64,000 nt of DNA from Nostocaceae cyanobacterium (GTDB taxonomy: Bacteria > Cyanobacteriota > Cyanobacteriia > Cyanobacteriales > Nostocaceae), in contig JASJCY010000006.1 of the NCBI GenBank assembly GCA_030065825.1, positions 44,120 through 108,119 on the forward strand. Direction: 5' to 3'. The position numbers and the translations under genes are program-made. Within the stretch, counting starts at the first letter, position 1; each line of letters starts with the position of its first letter. The notes beneath the pieces are model-generated. The model worked only from the letters and a program-made list of their open reading frames with translations, made no database searches and was not told where the DNA came from. Below are positions 25,506 to 33,724 of this stretch, one piece after another.

Positions 25506-26351
25506 CTAAACTCCTAACAGTAAATCAATTTGTACTTCTGATACATCTTTATAACGCCAGCAATCACGCCTTCTGAGCATAATTGAAATTATCTTTGCTA
25601 ATCTGCCACAACCAAAATTAGAGATTAATGACTCAGCTATTTGACGTGGGACTCCATCATTGATCATCTGATAAGTTTTTTCTCTAGATGCATTTAGGGG
25701 AATTGGGTCGCTACCTGTTAAAAGTGTAAGTAGTACAAGACCAAGCTGATAAATGTCAGATTGATAAGTTGAGTAACCAAAATTCAGTAGTTCTGGAGGA
25801 ATTGCATTTTTAAATCCAATAAAGGTTCTTGCCAACTCTTCTGGTGGTGCAGTTTGCTTAGAAATTCCAAAGTCAGCAATTTTGAAACGACCATCAGAAA
25901 ACCAGAGAATATTGCGCAAAGTTAAATCTCGATGAATTAGTTGAAGGTCATGAATGTGTTTTAAAGCTAAACATAGTTGAATTCCAATTGAGCAAATAAG
26001 TGTTGGGTCACAAGGTCCATTCAATTTCAGAAAATTATCTAGGCTTCCCTCTGCCTTCTCCATGATGATTACAAGGCTGCCATCATCACAAACAAATTGA
26101 TCGTAACAATCAACAATATGTGGGTGATCGAGGCACTGAAGAAGGATATTTTGCTCGTTGAGCCAATTGAGAAAATCTCTAGCTGGATCAGAACTTGGCT
26201 TGATTATCTTAATTGCTATTGGAACTCGAGCATCTGTAACCCCGTTCCAAACTGAGCCAAAACCTCCTTCTCCCAATTTGTTAAGTGCGTAGTATGTAAT
26301 TTGTCGAGCAGGATTAGTTAACAAAAATGTGTAACATAAGCTTGAATTCAT
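25506..26351 (-). CDS. Hanks-type serine/threonine protein kinase
   Basis: Single-domain eukaryotic-like kinase. Gly loop GEGGFGSVW at residues 28-36; catalytic Lys in IAIKII near 50; C-helix Glu in LNEQNIL; HRDLTLRNILW (HRD catalytic loop, with Asn); IADFGISKQ (DFG); then PPELLNFGYSTYQSDIYQLG, the APE/DxxxLG region. All catalytic residues are present. 281 aa covers only the kinase domain, with no transmembrane or sensor domain, unlike many larger cyanobacterial kinases. Substrates are unknown. It lies 161 bp from the minus-strand gene at 26513. Confidence 0.92.
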   Translation of the reverse strand: MNSSLCYTFLLTNPARQITYYALNKLGEGGFGSVWNGVTDARVPIAIKIIKPSSDPARDFLNWLNEQNILLQCLDHPHIVDCYDQFVCDDGSLVIIMEKAEGSLDNFLKLNGPCDPTLICSIGIQLCLALKHIHDLQLIHRDLTLRNILWFSDGRFKIADFGISKQTAPPEELARTFIGFKNAIPPELLNFGYSTYQSDIYQLGLVLLTLLTGSDPIPLNASREKTYQMINDGVPRQIAESLISNFGCGRLAKIISIMLRRRDCWRYKDVSEVQIDLLLGV

Positions 26352-26512
26352 GGGTATATATTTTCATGTATAGTACAAAAATATTATATATAATTTTTCT
26401 CACAGAACTATTCCATACAGGGTAATTATTCAGAATTGTTTTGCATAATTTAAATTCTGGATAATACCCTTCATCTTTTCCCACACTTTTATCCTAAGCA
26501 GTTCTGTGGTCC

Positions 26513-26776
26513 TCAAAATAAATCCTGCCAACTTTCCCACATTTTTGACTGTGCGATCGCATCTTCATGTTGTTCGTAAACCTGTCGCAGCAATTTCTCC
26601 AACTGCGCTTCACTTAACACCGACAACATAATGTGGAAAACATCTACTAAACTGGCTGCACTTTCTCCCAAGGTAGAACTGAGTCCCCAAACATCCTGCA
26701 CCCATTCATCAGCCCCATCCCCCGTAAATATTACGTCCTCCAACAACTTCTTTGCTTGTTCCTGAGAAATTGCCAT
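26513..26776 (-). CDS. hypothetical acidic helical protein
   Basis: 87 aa: MAISQEQAKKLLEDVIFTGDGADEWVQDVWGL, then LVDVFHIMLSVLSEAQLEKLLRQVYEQHEDA. Almost entirely alpha-helical and acidic, with no membrane segment or signal. I do not recognise the family. The composition is that of a real protein, and the frame ends naturally. It is upstream of the kinase gene on the same strand and divergent from dapL. It might be a regulatory or adaptor protein, but nothing in the sequence shows that. Confidence 0.6.
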   Translation of the reverse strand: MAISQEQAKKLLEDVIFTGDGADEWVQDVWGLSSTLGESAASLVDVFHIMLSVLSEAQLEKLLRQVYEQHEDAIAQSKMWESWQDLF

Positions 26777-26871
26777 AATTTAATCAACCTTTATAAAATG
26801 CCAATCCTTAACTCTTAACGCCAGTTCGCAGTAAGCTGTTTACTTATGTATGGCGTTTGTAGCAGTGTACT

Positions 26872-28107
26872 ATGGCAACGATTAACGATAACTACCTCAA
26901 GCTCAAAGCTGGTTACCTTTTTCCCGAAATTGCTCGTCGAGTTAATGCTTTTGCACAAGGTAATCCCGATGCGAAAATTATTAAACTGGGAATTGGGGAT
27001 GTCACCGAACCATTACCGGAAGCTTGCCGCATAGCGATGATTAAAGCTACCGAAGAAATGGGCGATCGCTCAACTTTCAAAGGTTATGGTCCGGAACAAG
27101 GTTATCCTTGGTTAAGGGAAAAAATTGCTGCTCACGATTTCCAAGCACGGGGATGTGATATTGATGCTTCGGAAATCTTTATCTCTGATGGTTCTAAGTG
27201 CGATACGGGTAACATTCTCGACATTTTTGGCAAAAATAACACCATTGCCGTTACCGATCCCGTTTATCCTGTGTATGTAGACACCAACGTTATGGCAGGA
27301 CATACAGGAGAAGCTAACGATAAAGGGGAATTTGAAGGCTTAGTATATTTACCAATTACTGCTGAAAATAATTTTACTGCGGCAATTCCGGCACAGAAGG
27401 TTGATTTAATTTACCTGTGTTTCCCTAATAATCCCACAGGAGCTACTGCGACTAAAGAATATCTGAAATCCTGGGTAGATTACGCTAAAGATAATGGCTC
27501 GATAATTTTCTTTGATGCAGCTTACGAGGCATTTATTACCGATTCTAGCCTTCCCCATTCTATTTATGAAATTGAAGGTGCTAGAGATTGCGCGATTGAG
27601 TTTCGTTCCTTCTCTAAAAATGCTGGATTTACGGGAACCCGTTGCGCGTTAACAGTTGTCCCCAAAAACCTGACAGCCAAAGCCAGTGATGGTTCTGATG
27701 TAGAATTGTGGAAATTGTGGAATCGTCGCCAGTCTACCAAATTTAACGGCGTTTCCTACATTGTCCAACGGGGTGCCCAAGCGGTTTACTCTGAGTCAGG
27801 ACAAGCACAAACTAAAGCCTTAGTCAGTTTCTACCTGGAAAACGCTAAAATTATCCGGGAAAAACTCACAGCAGCAGGATTGCAGGTGTATGGAGGTGTA
27901 AATGCACCTTATGTTTGGGTGAAGACACCCAATGGTTTATCAAGTTGGGATTTCTTTGATAAATTGCTGCAAACCTGTAATGTGGTGGGAACACCCGGTT
28001 CTGGTTTTGGTGCTGCGGGTGAAGGTTACTTCCGCATTTCCGCGTTTAACAGTCGGGAAAATGTGGAAGAAGCTATGAAGCGGATTACTGAGAAATTTAA
28101 AGTCTAA
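26872..28107 (+). CDS. dapL: LL-diaminopimelate aminotransferase
   Basis: PLP enzyme that converts tetrahydrodipicolinate directly to LL-diaminopimelate, the lysine and peptidoglycan route used by cyanobacteria and plants. Fold-type I aminotransferase marks: [46 protein letters not shown] (N-P-T-G substrate motif); [10 protein letters not shown] with the PLP-binding Asp and Tyr; [15 protein letters not shown] with the Schiff-base Lys; and [15 protein letters not shown] near the end with the carboxylate-binding Arg. 411 aa is the standard DapL length. It is preceded by about 95 bp of divergent spacer. An AGAAACCGGGTTTCT repeat pair follows the stop. Confidence 0.95.
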   Translation: MATINDNYLKLKAGYLFPEIARRVNAFAQGNPDAKIIKLGIGDVTEPLPEACRIAMIKATEEMGDRSTFKGYGPEQGYPWLREKIAAHDFQARGCDIDASEIFISDGSKCDTGNILDIFGKNNTIAVTDPVYPVYVDTNVMAGHTGEANDKGEFEGLVYLPITAENNFTAAIPAQKVDLIYLCFPNNPTGATATKEYLKSWVDYAKDNGSIIFFDAAYEAFITDSSLPHSIYEIEGARDCAIEFRSFSKNAGFTGTRCALTVVPKNLTAKASDGSDVELWKLWNRRQSTKFNGVSYIVQRGAQAVYSESGQAQTKALVSFYLENAKIIREKLTAAGLQVYGGVNAPYVWVKTPNGLSSWDFFDKLLQTCNVVGTPGSGFGAAGEGYFRISAFNSRENVEEAMKRITEKFKV

Positions 28108-28116
28108 GAGGATCTT

Positions 28117-28187
28117 AAGAAACCGGGTTTCTTCTCGACTGAATATGAAAATTTTGGGTGTTCTATTCAGAGAAACCCGGTTTCTCG
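28117..28187. repeat. inverted pair of AGAAACCCGGTTTCT-type palindromes
   Basis: AAGAAACCGGGTTTCTT (28117-28133) and GAGAAACCCGGTTTCTC (28170-28186) are separated by about 37 bp. Each is itself palindromic. The same unit occurs in pairs at 56337-56405 and 57907-57976. Lying just past dapL, it may act as a terminator or be a mobile palindromic repeat. Confidence 0.85.
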
Positions 28188-28308
28188 GACTAGTTTTTAA
28201 TAGTATCTTTACAGGGAGGGATGGCATAATCCACGCGAAAATATGATATTTTTGATGCATTGATATGGCAAGAACAATTAAGACAGTCAGGGTTCTCTAG
28301 TTAGAAGC

Positions 28309-28600
28309 AAACCCCACCCCTAGAAGGGGGGGGCTTGCGCTCTAACTTCACCTGACCAGACTATCCGTTTAGAGCAAGAGTTAAAGTTCCTACCTTGGGA
28401 TGCTTGCTAGTTCCAAGCTCTAGAACCAAGCGATTAAACAGGCTTACGGAGAATAAACCAGTGTCGCTTGGATAGTACCCCTTCGGGGTTGGGCAGTTGC
28501 TCTACTTGGGGAGACCCCAAGACCGCACTGCCTCACCGACTCTAAACAAAGTCGTTCGCGAAGCGTGTCCCTTTGGGACTCAGCAAACATTACTCTATTG
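28309..28600 (+). ncRNA. omega-RNA of iscB
   Basis: The region begins with the hairpin CCCCACCCC/GGGGGGGG (28311-28333) and ends just before the iscB ATG. From 28309 to 28480 it is homologous to the RNA upstream of isrB, with a helix CTTGG/CCAAG (28394-28398 and 28413-28417) that is CAAGG/CCTTG there. Relative to that copy it has a 57-bp insertion at 28477-28533 containing CCCCTTCGGGG and a long hairpin GGGCAGTTGC...GCACTGCC, after which homology resumes at CACCGAC-TCTAA. A TTCGCGAAGCGTGTCC repeat follows at about 28553. By analogy the guide is the sequence just 5' of about 28309. The exact transcript ends are not known. Confidence 0.82.
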
Positions 28601-28610
28601 AGTTGCAGAA

Positions 28611-29885
28611 ATGCAAAATTACGTATTTGTTTTAGATACCAACAAACAACCTCTCAATCCCATTACCCCAAGAAGAGCTAGAGAATTGTTGACTAAACAA
28701 AAAGCTGCTGTATTCAGGATGTATCCGTTTACGTTGATACTTAAACACGCTGTTCCTCAGCCCCAACTAAAGCTGTTAACCGTCAAGCTAGACCCTGGCT
28801 CCAAGGTTACTGGGATTGCCGTTTTAGATGGAGAAAATGTTATATGGTCTGCTGAATTAGAACACCGAGGTTGGCAAATAAAAAACGCATTAGAGGCAAG
28901 ACGCTCACTCCGTCGTAGCCGTCGTAACCATAAAACTCGGTATCGCCAACCACGATTCAATAATCGTAAACGCAAAGAAGGATGGTTAGCACCATCTTTG
29001 ATGCACCGTGTTTTGACGACTGAAACTTGGATTAAACGGCTTTGTCGTTATGCCCCAATAACTCAAATAACTATGGAACTAGTCAAGTTCGATACCCAAA
29101 AGATGCAAAACCCAGAAATTGATGGTGTCGAGTATCAACAGGGCGAACTTGCTGGCTATGAGGTGCGGGAATACCTACTCGAAAAATGGGGACGCAAGTG
29201 TGCTTATTGCGATAAAGAAGGTGTCCCACTGCAAATAGAACATATTTATCCACGCGCCAAAGGTGGTAGCAATCGAGTTAGCAACCTAACTTTGTCATGC
29301 GAACGATGCAATCTCAAAAAGGGAACCAAATCTGTAGACGAGTTCCTTAAAAAAGATGCATCTAGGTTGGAAAAAATAAAGCGTCAAGCTAAACAGCCAT
29401 TAAAAGATGCAGCCGCAGTCAATACAACCCGTTGGGCATTATTCCGTACCTTGGAAAATATCTTGCTTACAAAAACGGGAACTGGTGGACAAACTAAATA
29501 CAACCGAACCAGACTTGAACTGCCAAAAGAACATTGGATTGATGCAGCTTGTGTTGGCGAAGTTAAAAAATTAAACCTACTAACCCAACAACCTCTACGC
29601 ATCAAAACAACTGGTTGGGGAACTCGCCAGATGTGCGGCACTGATAAATACGGTTTTCCGATTCGTCACAGAGGACGAAAACAAGTTCATTTTGGTTTTA
29701 GAACTGGTGACATCGTTAAAGCTATTGTCACATCTGGGAAAAAGGTTGGCGAGTACGTTGGTCGTGTGTTGTGTCGTCAAACTGGCAGTTTTGATATTGC
29801 TACTAAAATGGGTCGTGTTGCTGGCATTAGTTACAGATTTTGTACACCAATTCATAAAAAGGATGGTTACTCGTATGTATTTTAA
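28611..29885 (+). CDS. iscB: IscB RNA-guided endonuclease (RuvC + HNH)
   Basis: OMEGA-type nuclease related to Cas9 that, in studied members, cuts both DNA strands under omega-RNA guidance. N-terminal PLMP-like domain VFVLDTNKQPLNPITPRRARELL; RuvC-I TVKLDPGSKVTG with Asp61; arginine-rich bridge LEARRSLRRSRRNHKTRYR (95-112); RuvC-II TQITMELVKFD with Glu156. The HNH nuclease at 197-233 has CAYC, then IEHIYPRAKGGSNRVSN (His211, Asn225) and CERC. RuvC-III is KEHWIDAACVGE with His308 and Asp311. The C-terminus GFRTGDIVKAIVTSGKKVGEYVGRV is shared with IsrB. 424 aa, every catalytic residue present. The ATG at 28611 directly follows the RNA region. Confidence 0.93.
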   Translation: MQNYVFVLDTNKQPLNPITPRRARELLTKQKAAVFRMYPFTLILKHAVPQPQLKLLTVKLDPGSKVTGIAVLDGENVIWSAELEHRGWQIKNALEARRSLRRSRRNHKTRYRQPRFNNRKRKEGWLAPSLMHRVLTTETWIKRLCRYAPITQITMELVKFDTQKMQNPEIDGVEYQQGELAGYEVREYLLEKWGRKCAYCDKEGVPLQIEHIYPRAKGGSNRVSNLTLSCERCNLKKGTKSVDEFLKKDASRLEKIKRQAKQPLKDAAAVNTTRWALFRTLENILLTKTGTGGQTKYNRTRLELPKEHWIDAACVGEVKKLNLLTQQPLRIKTTGWGTRQMCGTDKYGFPIRHRGRKQVHFGFRTGDIVKAIVTSGKKVGEYVGRVLCRQTGSFDIATKMGRVAGISYRFCTPIHKKDGYSYVF

Positions 29886-29966
29886 GATGTTTAGACTCAG
29901 AATAAATTCTGATGTGGCTTCCTCCCCATGTTTAGAAAACAGGGGCTTCCGCCACGAGGAGGTTCG

Positions 29967-30824
29967 GTGAATCATTTATTTTTTTTACGAAAATATAAAT
30001 TTGTAAGTATAGCTATCAGTCTGATGTTGATAGCAATAGGAATAACGGGATGTGAGGGTGGAGAAACAACTACTCAAGGAACCCTGGGAAAAATTAAGGA
30101 GCGTGACAAAATTGTGATTGGAGTGAAAACAGATTACGCTCCTTTTGGTTTTATAGATAAAAATGGTAATAATGCTGGGTTAGAAATTGATGTTGCTAAC
30201 TACGTAACTAAGGAGCTACTTGGTTCTGAGGGTAAAGTGGAATTTGTACCAGTGGTAGCTGCAAACAGAATTGAATTTCTCAAACAAGGGAAAGTAGATT
30301 TAGTGATTGCTACCATGACTGATACTCCAGAACGTCGAAAAGTAATTGATTTCTCTGAAAATTACTATTCTTCTGGTACTGGACTTTTAATCCGCAAAAA
30401 TAGTGGTATTAAAAGTTGGGATGATTTAAAAGGGAAAAAAGTCTGCGGAATTCAAGGTTCTTTTTACAATAAAGAACTCACAGAAAGAGGGATGCAAATG
30501 GTAAATTTTCCCGGTACTGCGGAAGCTTATAAAGCGCTACAAGAAGGACGCTGTGTGGGATTTGCCTATGATGATTCTGCTTTGGTAGGTAAATTGTTAG
30601 AACCTAATTGGTCAAAAGATTGGCATCAACCTTTACCTGCTATTTTGCCACAACCTTGGGGAATGGGTATACGTAAAGGGGATACAAAATTTTTGGAGGA
30701 TGTTAATCAAGCCATCTTGAAAATGGAGGCAGAAGGATTTATTGTTGCAGCTGAAAAGAAGTGGAAAATTCCGCCGACAGATTATGCTAAACAGCGAATG
30801 GAACAAGCTAAAAAAGCCAAATAA
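29967..30824 (+). CDS. amino-acid ABC transporter substrate-binding lipoprotein
   Basis: Periplasmic solute-binding protein (SBP_bac_3 type) that delivers amino acids to the permease pair encoded next. From the GTG at 29967 the N-terminus is a signal peptide, FVSIAISLMLIAIGITGC, with a lipobox Cys. The mature part has IVIGVKTDYAPFGFIDKNGNNAGLEIDVANYV, the family signature, then DLVIATMTDTPERRKVIDFSENYY. I choose GTG 29967 over the upstream ATG at 29928 because the latter lies in the iscB right-end hairpin and because GAGGAGG stands 5-6 bp before the GTG. First gene of a four-gene operon, starting only 81 bp after iscB. Confidence 0.9.
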   Translation: MNHLFFLRKYKFVSIAISLMLIAIGITGCEGGETTTQGTLGKIKERDKIVIGVKTDYAPFGFIDKNGNNAGLEIDVANYVTKELLGSEGKVEFVPVVAANRIEFLKQGKVDLVIATMTDTPERRKVIDFSENYYSSGTGLLIRKNSGIKSWDDLKGKKVCGIQGSFYNKELTERGMQMVNFPGTAEAYKALQEGRCVGFAYDDSALVGKLLEPNWSKDWHQPLPAILPQPWGMGIRKGDTKFLEDVNQAILKMEAEGFIVAAEKKWKIPPTDYAKQRMEQAKKAK

Positions 30825-30842
30825 ATCAGTAACTGTTTGGAA

Positions 30843-31559
30843 ATGATTTTGTTAAATCTCAACTTTTCTTGGCTGAGCGATTCCACCTATCAAGAATGGT
30901 TAAAAGAAGGGATACTCAACACGATTTTACTATCTGTTGAGTGTATTTTCTTTTCTTTAGTTATTGGTGTTGTGGGAGTTTGGTTGCAAGGTTTACGTTG
31001 GAAGTGGGTACATCAGCTTTTGCAAGGCTATATTCAAATTTTCCGCAATACTCCACCTTTGGTGCAATTATTCTTTTTATTTTTTGTATTAGCAGCAGTT
31101 TTACCCAAGGTTTACGATCCAACTACAGGGGGAGAAAGACCGATTTTAAGTTCTTTTGGTAGTGCGATTATTGCTCTTTCTTTATTTGCTGGTGCTTTCA
31201 ATATTGAAATATTTCGTTCTGGGATTGAAGCTGTACCAAAAACAATGGTAGAAGCATCGGAAAGTTTAGGTTTTTCCCGCAGTCAATGTTTTTTGTTGGT
31301 AATTATGCCTTTAGCTTTCCGCATTTGTTTACCAGCATTAAATAACAATTTAGTCAATTTAGTTAAAACTACAACTCTCGCTTCTGCAATTGCAACTCCT
31401 GAATTACTTTACTACGCTGGACAAATATATGCTGATAATTTTGCCACTTTAGAGGTAATGTTATTTATCTGGTTAGTATACATTATTTTAGTAGGAATCT
31501 TAATTGGCATCATGAATTGGATAGAATTAAAGCTGCGTATACCAGGTTATGGAAATTAA
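30843..31559 (+). CDS. amino-acid ABC transporter permease 1
   Basis: HisM/GlnP-type inner-membrane permease. After a short hydrophilic start (LSDSTYQEWLKEGILNTILLSV) the signature YIQIFRNTPPLVQLFFLFFVL appears near residue 67. The EAA loop EASESLGFSRSQCFLLVIMPLAFRICLPALNNNLVNLVKTTTL, which docks to the ATPase, is at about 138-180. Five to six hydrophobic helices. 238 aa from the ATG at 30843; an in-frame TTG two codons before is possible. It overlaps the next permease gene by 11 bp. Confidence 0.91.
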   Translation: MILLNLNFSWLSDSTYQEWLKEGILNTILLSVECIFFSLVIGVVGVWLQGLRWKWVHQLLQGYIQIFRNTPPLVQLFFLFFVLAAVLPKVYDPTTGGERPILSSFGSAIIALSLFAGAFNIEIFRSGIEAVPKTMVEASESLGFSRSQCFLLVIMPLAFRICLPALNNNLVNLVKTTTLASAIATPELLYYAGQIYADNFATLEVMLFIWLVYIILVGILIGIMNWIELKLRIPGYGN

Positions 31560-32364
31560 ACAAATAAGCAGCAAGTTTAGCTGGCAAACATTTATAGTTA
31601 TAGCCATAGTTACTCTTTTAGTGATTATTAGTTTTAACTATCTTCGAGGTAATTTTTTAACAGCTAAAGAGTGGGAAACTATTATCCGTCGCTTTCCCTA
31701 TATTTTGATTGGTAACCAACAAGGGTTGACTATTAAAGGGGGTTTTGCTCTCAATATTATTATTAGTATTACCTGTATGGTAATTAGTACAATCCTGGGT
31801 ATTTTTTTGGGTTTAGGACAAATTGCACCGCAGTCAATTGTCCGGTGGTTGTCGTGGTTTCTCACGCAATTTTTTCGCAATTCACCTTGGTTGGTTATTC
31901 TCTATGTAATGCTGTATTTGTTGCCCTTTGAACTTAATCTTGGTGTAATTCGTTTGGAGTTTTCTAGCATAGCGAAGTCAATTATTGGTTTATCTTTAGT
32001 AGTTGCTGCGAATATTTCCGAAATTGTTCGGGGTGCAATTCAATCCATACCTTCGGGACAATGGGAAGCAGCAAAAGCTATGGGTTATACAGGGATTCAA
32101 ACATTAAGATTAGTAATTTTTCCCCAAGCTTTACGACGAATGATTCCCCCTTGGATGAATTGGTATGCAATTTTAACAATGGGTACAACCCTGACAAATT
32201 TAGTGGGTGTTCCAGAGGGATTAACTACAGTGCGTCAAGTATTAGAATTAGAGGGAGAAAGGTTAGCAATTCCTCTTTATACTATCTTGATGCTGTTATT
32301 TTTCCTTTATTGTTATCCCATTGCTTGGTGGACGAGAAAATTAGAACGGCGTTTTATTAATTAA
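31549..32364 (+). CDS. amino-acid ABC transporter permease 2
   Basis: Second HisM/GlnP-type permease, partner of the one before. TQFFRNSPWLVILYVML near residue 105 and the EAA loop EAAKAMGYTGIQTLRLVIFPQALRRMIPPWMNWYAILTMGTTL at about 175-215 are typical. An N-terminal helix (TFIVIAIVTLLVIISFNYL) and a longer first periplasmic segment make it 271 aa. The ATG overlaps the preceding gene by 11 bp. Having two different permeases with one ATPase fits the Nat/Bgt-type amino-acid importers described in Anabaena, but I cannot say which substrate is carried. Confidence 0.9.
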   Translation: MEIKQISSKFSWQTFIVIAIVTLLVIISFNYLRGNFLTAKEWETIIRRFPYILIGNQQGLTIKGGFALNIIISITCMVISTILGIFLGLGQIAPQSIVRWLSWFLTQFFRNSPWLVILYVMLYLLPFELNLGVIRLEFSSIAKSIIGLSLVVAANISEIVRGAIQSIPSGQWEAAKAMGYTGIQTLRLVIFPQALRRMIPPWMNWYAILTMGTTLTNLVGVPEGLTTVRQVLELEGERLAIPLYTILMLLFFLYCYPIAWWTRKLERRFIN

Positions 32365-32384
32365 GACTAATTGAGGTTAATGCA

Positions 32385-33125
32385 GTGACAGAACCATTAG
32401 TTTCTCTGCAAAATGTACATAAATCCTTTGGCAAGTTAGAAGTATTAAAGGGAATTTCCTTTGATGTTAATCAAGGTGATGTTATCTGTATTATTGGTTC
32501 CTCTGGTTCAGGAAAATCAACCATTCTACGCTGCATTAATGGGTTAATTGATATTGATTCTGGTTCTATCCGAGTGGGAGATTTCCTTGTCCATCAATTG
32601 AAGTCAGACAAAGATAAGATTCGTTTGCGACGGATGGTGTCGATGGTGTTTCAACAATATAATTTATTTCCCCATCGCACGGCTTTAGATAATGTGATGA
32701 TGGCACCAATTCACGTTTTAAAGCAAGATAAAAAAGAAGTTGAAGCATATGCTTATCAATTATTAAAAAAAGTCCGTCTCCAAGGGAAAGAAAAGAACTA
32801 TCCCGCAGAACTTTCCGGGGGACAACAGCAAAGGGTGGCGATCGCTCGTTCCTTAGCTATGAAACCCCAGGTAATGCTATTTGATGAAGTTACCGCAGCA
32901 CTCGATCCGGAGACGGTGAAAGAGGTGCTGCTAACCATCCGCGAGTTATCGGAAGAGGGAATGACTTGCTTGCTTGTCACCCATGAAATGGGATTTGCAC
33001 GGGAAGTTGCTGACCAAATATACTTTATGGATGGAGGTGTGATTCTAGAAAGTGGTCAACCAGAGGAATTCTTTACCAATCCTCGACATGAAAGAACCAA
33101 AGAGTTTCTGAGTCAAATTCTTTAG
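32385..33125 (+). CDS. amino-acid ABC transporter ATP-binding protein
   Basis: GlnQ/HisP-type ATPase that energises the two permeases. Walker A GSSGSGKST at about residues 36-44, Q-loop VFQQYNLFPH, signature LSGGQQQRVAIARSL near 138, Walker B VMLFDEVTAALD near 160, and H-loop VTHEMGFAREVADQIYFMDGG. 246 aa is typical. It starts with GTG at 32385, 20 bp after the second permease; no better ATG is available without losing LVSLQNVHKSFG. Last gene of the operon. Confidence 0.95.
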   Translation: MTEPLVSLQNVHKSFGKLEVLKGISFDVNQGDVICIIGSSGSGKSTILRCINGLIDIDSGSIRVGDFLVHQLKSDKDKIRLRRMVSMVFQQYNLFPHRTALDNVMMAPIHVLKQDKKEVEAYAYQLLKKVRLQGKEKNYPAELSGGQQQRVAIARSLAMKPQVMLFDEVTAALDPETVKEVLLTIRELSEEGMTCLLVTHEMGFAREVADQIYFMDGGVILESGQPEEFFTNPRHERTKEFLSQIL

Positions 33126-33235
33126 CTAAAATAGAATTATTCAATAACAACAAGTGTTGATTTCAAGTATGAAGTTAAAAAAACTCTTACTCTCTGCGTC
33201 TACCCTACGGGAAGCCACGATTTGTCTAATCCCGG

Positions 33236-33315
33236 GTGAACGAAAAAATGTCTGGGAGAACCAAAATACTTATTACTTATTACTTATTACTTATTACTTA
33301 TTACTTATTACTTAT
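33236..33315. repeat. composite repeat: leader block plus CTTATTA heptamers
   Basis: A 30-bp block (GTGAACGAAAAAATG, then GGAGAACCAAAATA) is followed by about seven copies of the heptamer CTTATTA, ending at 33315. The same block and the same heptamer occur together at 37763-37870. Heptamer arrays of this sort are known in heterocystous cyanobacteria as STRR sequences. Confidence 0.88.
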
Positions 33316-33335
33316 TCACTCTGGAGGTAATTGAG

Positions 33336-33701
33336 ATGACAATTACACTCAACCATACCATAGTACCCGCACATGACAAGGAAGCATCTGCACGCTTTTT
33401 TGCCGATATTTTTGGTTTAAAAGTTGAGCAACCTATTGGTCATTTTGCTGCAATTCGTGTGAATGACAAACTTACATTAGACTTTGCAGATCGGGAAAAA
33501 TTTGAATCCCATCACTATGCATTCCATGTGAGTGATGAGGAATTTGATAGGATTTTTGCACGGATAAAAGCAGCAGGAATTGAGTATAGTAGTGACCCCA
33601 TGCACCATAATCAAGGAGAGATTAACCATCGAAATGGAGGACGGGGTTTTTACTTTTACGATCCCAATGGACATAACCTAGAATTGCTAACCCGTGGTTA
33701 G
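33336..33701 (+). CDS. VOC superfamily (glyoxalase-like) protein
   Basis: Small metalloenzyme-type fold of paired beta-alpha-beta-beta-beta modules. HTIVPAHDKEASARFFADIFGL is the first module start with the metal-ligand His; KLTLDFADREKFESHHYAFHVSDEEFDRIFARIKAAG is the linker into module two; and RGFYFYDPNGHNLELLTR carries the second-half Glu ligand in the D-P-x-G-H-x-x-E-L signature. 121 aa is typical. A GGAGG binding site lies 6-7 bp before the ATG, immediately after the heptamer repeat array. Substrate (dioxygenase, resistance or isomerase type) cannot be told. Confidence 0.88.
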   Translation: MTITLNHTIVPAHDKEASARFFADIFGLKVEQPIGHFAAIRVNDKLTLDFADREKFESHHYAFHVSDEEFDRIFARIKAAGIEYSSDPMHHNQGEINHRNGGRGFYFYDPNGHNLELLTRG

Positions 33702-33724
33702 ATATTTGCTATCAAATTAAAGCA

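Noticed and set aside
25314..25516. Open frame with no start codon containing YCFLFGGKVNTIGLNTQL
   Set aside because: It lacks a usable start codon and I recognise no domain; treated as chance or debris.
29928..29966. Upstream ATG start for the substrate-binding protein
   Set aside because: It lies in the iscB right-end hairpin; the GTG at 29967 has a proper ribosome site and gives a correct lipoprotein signal.
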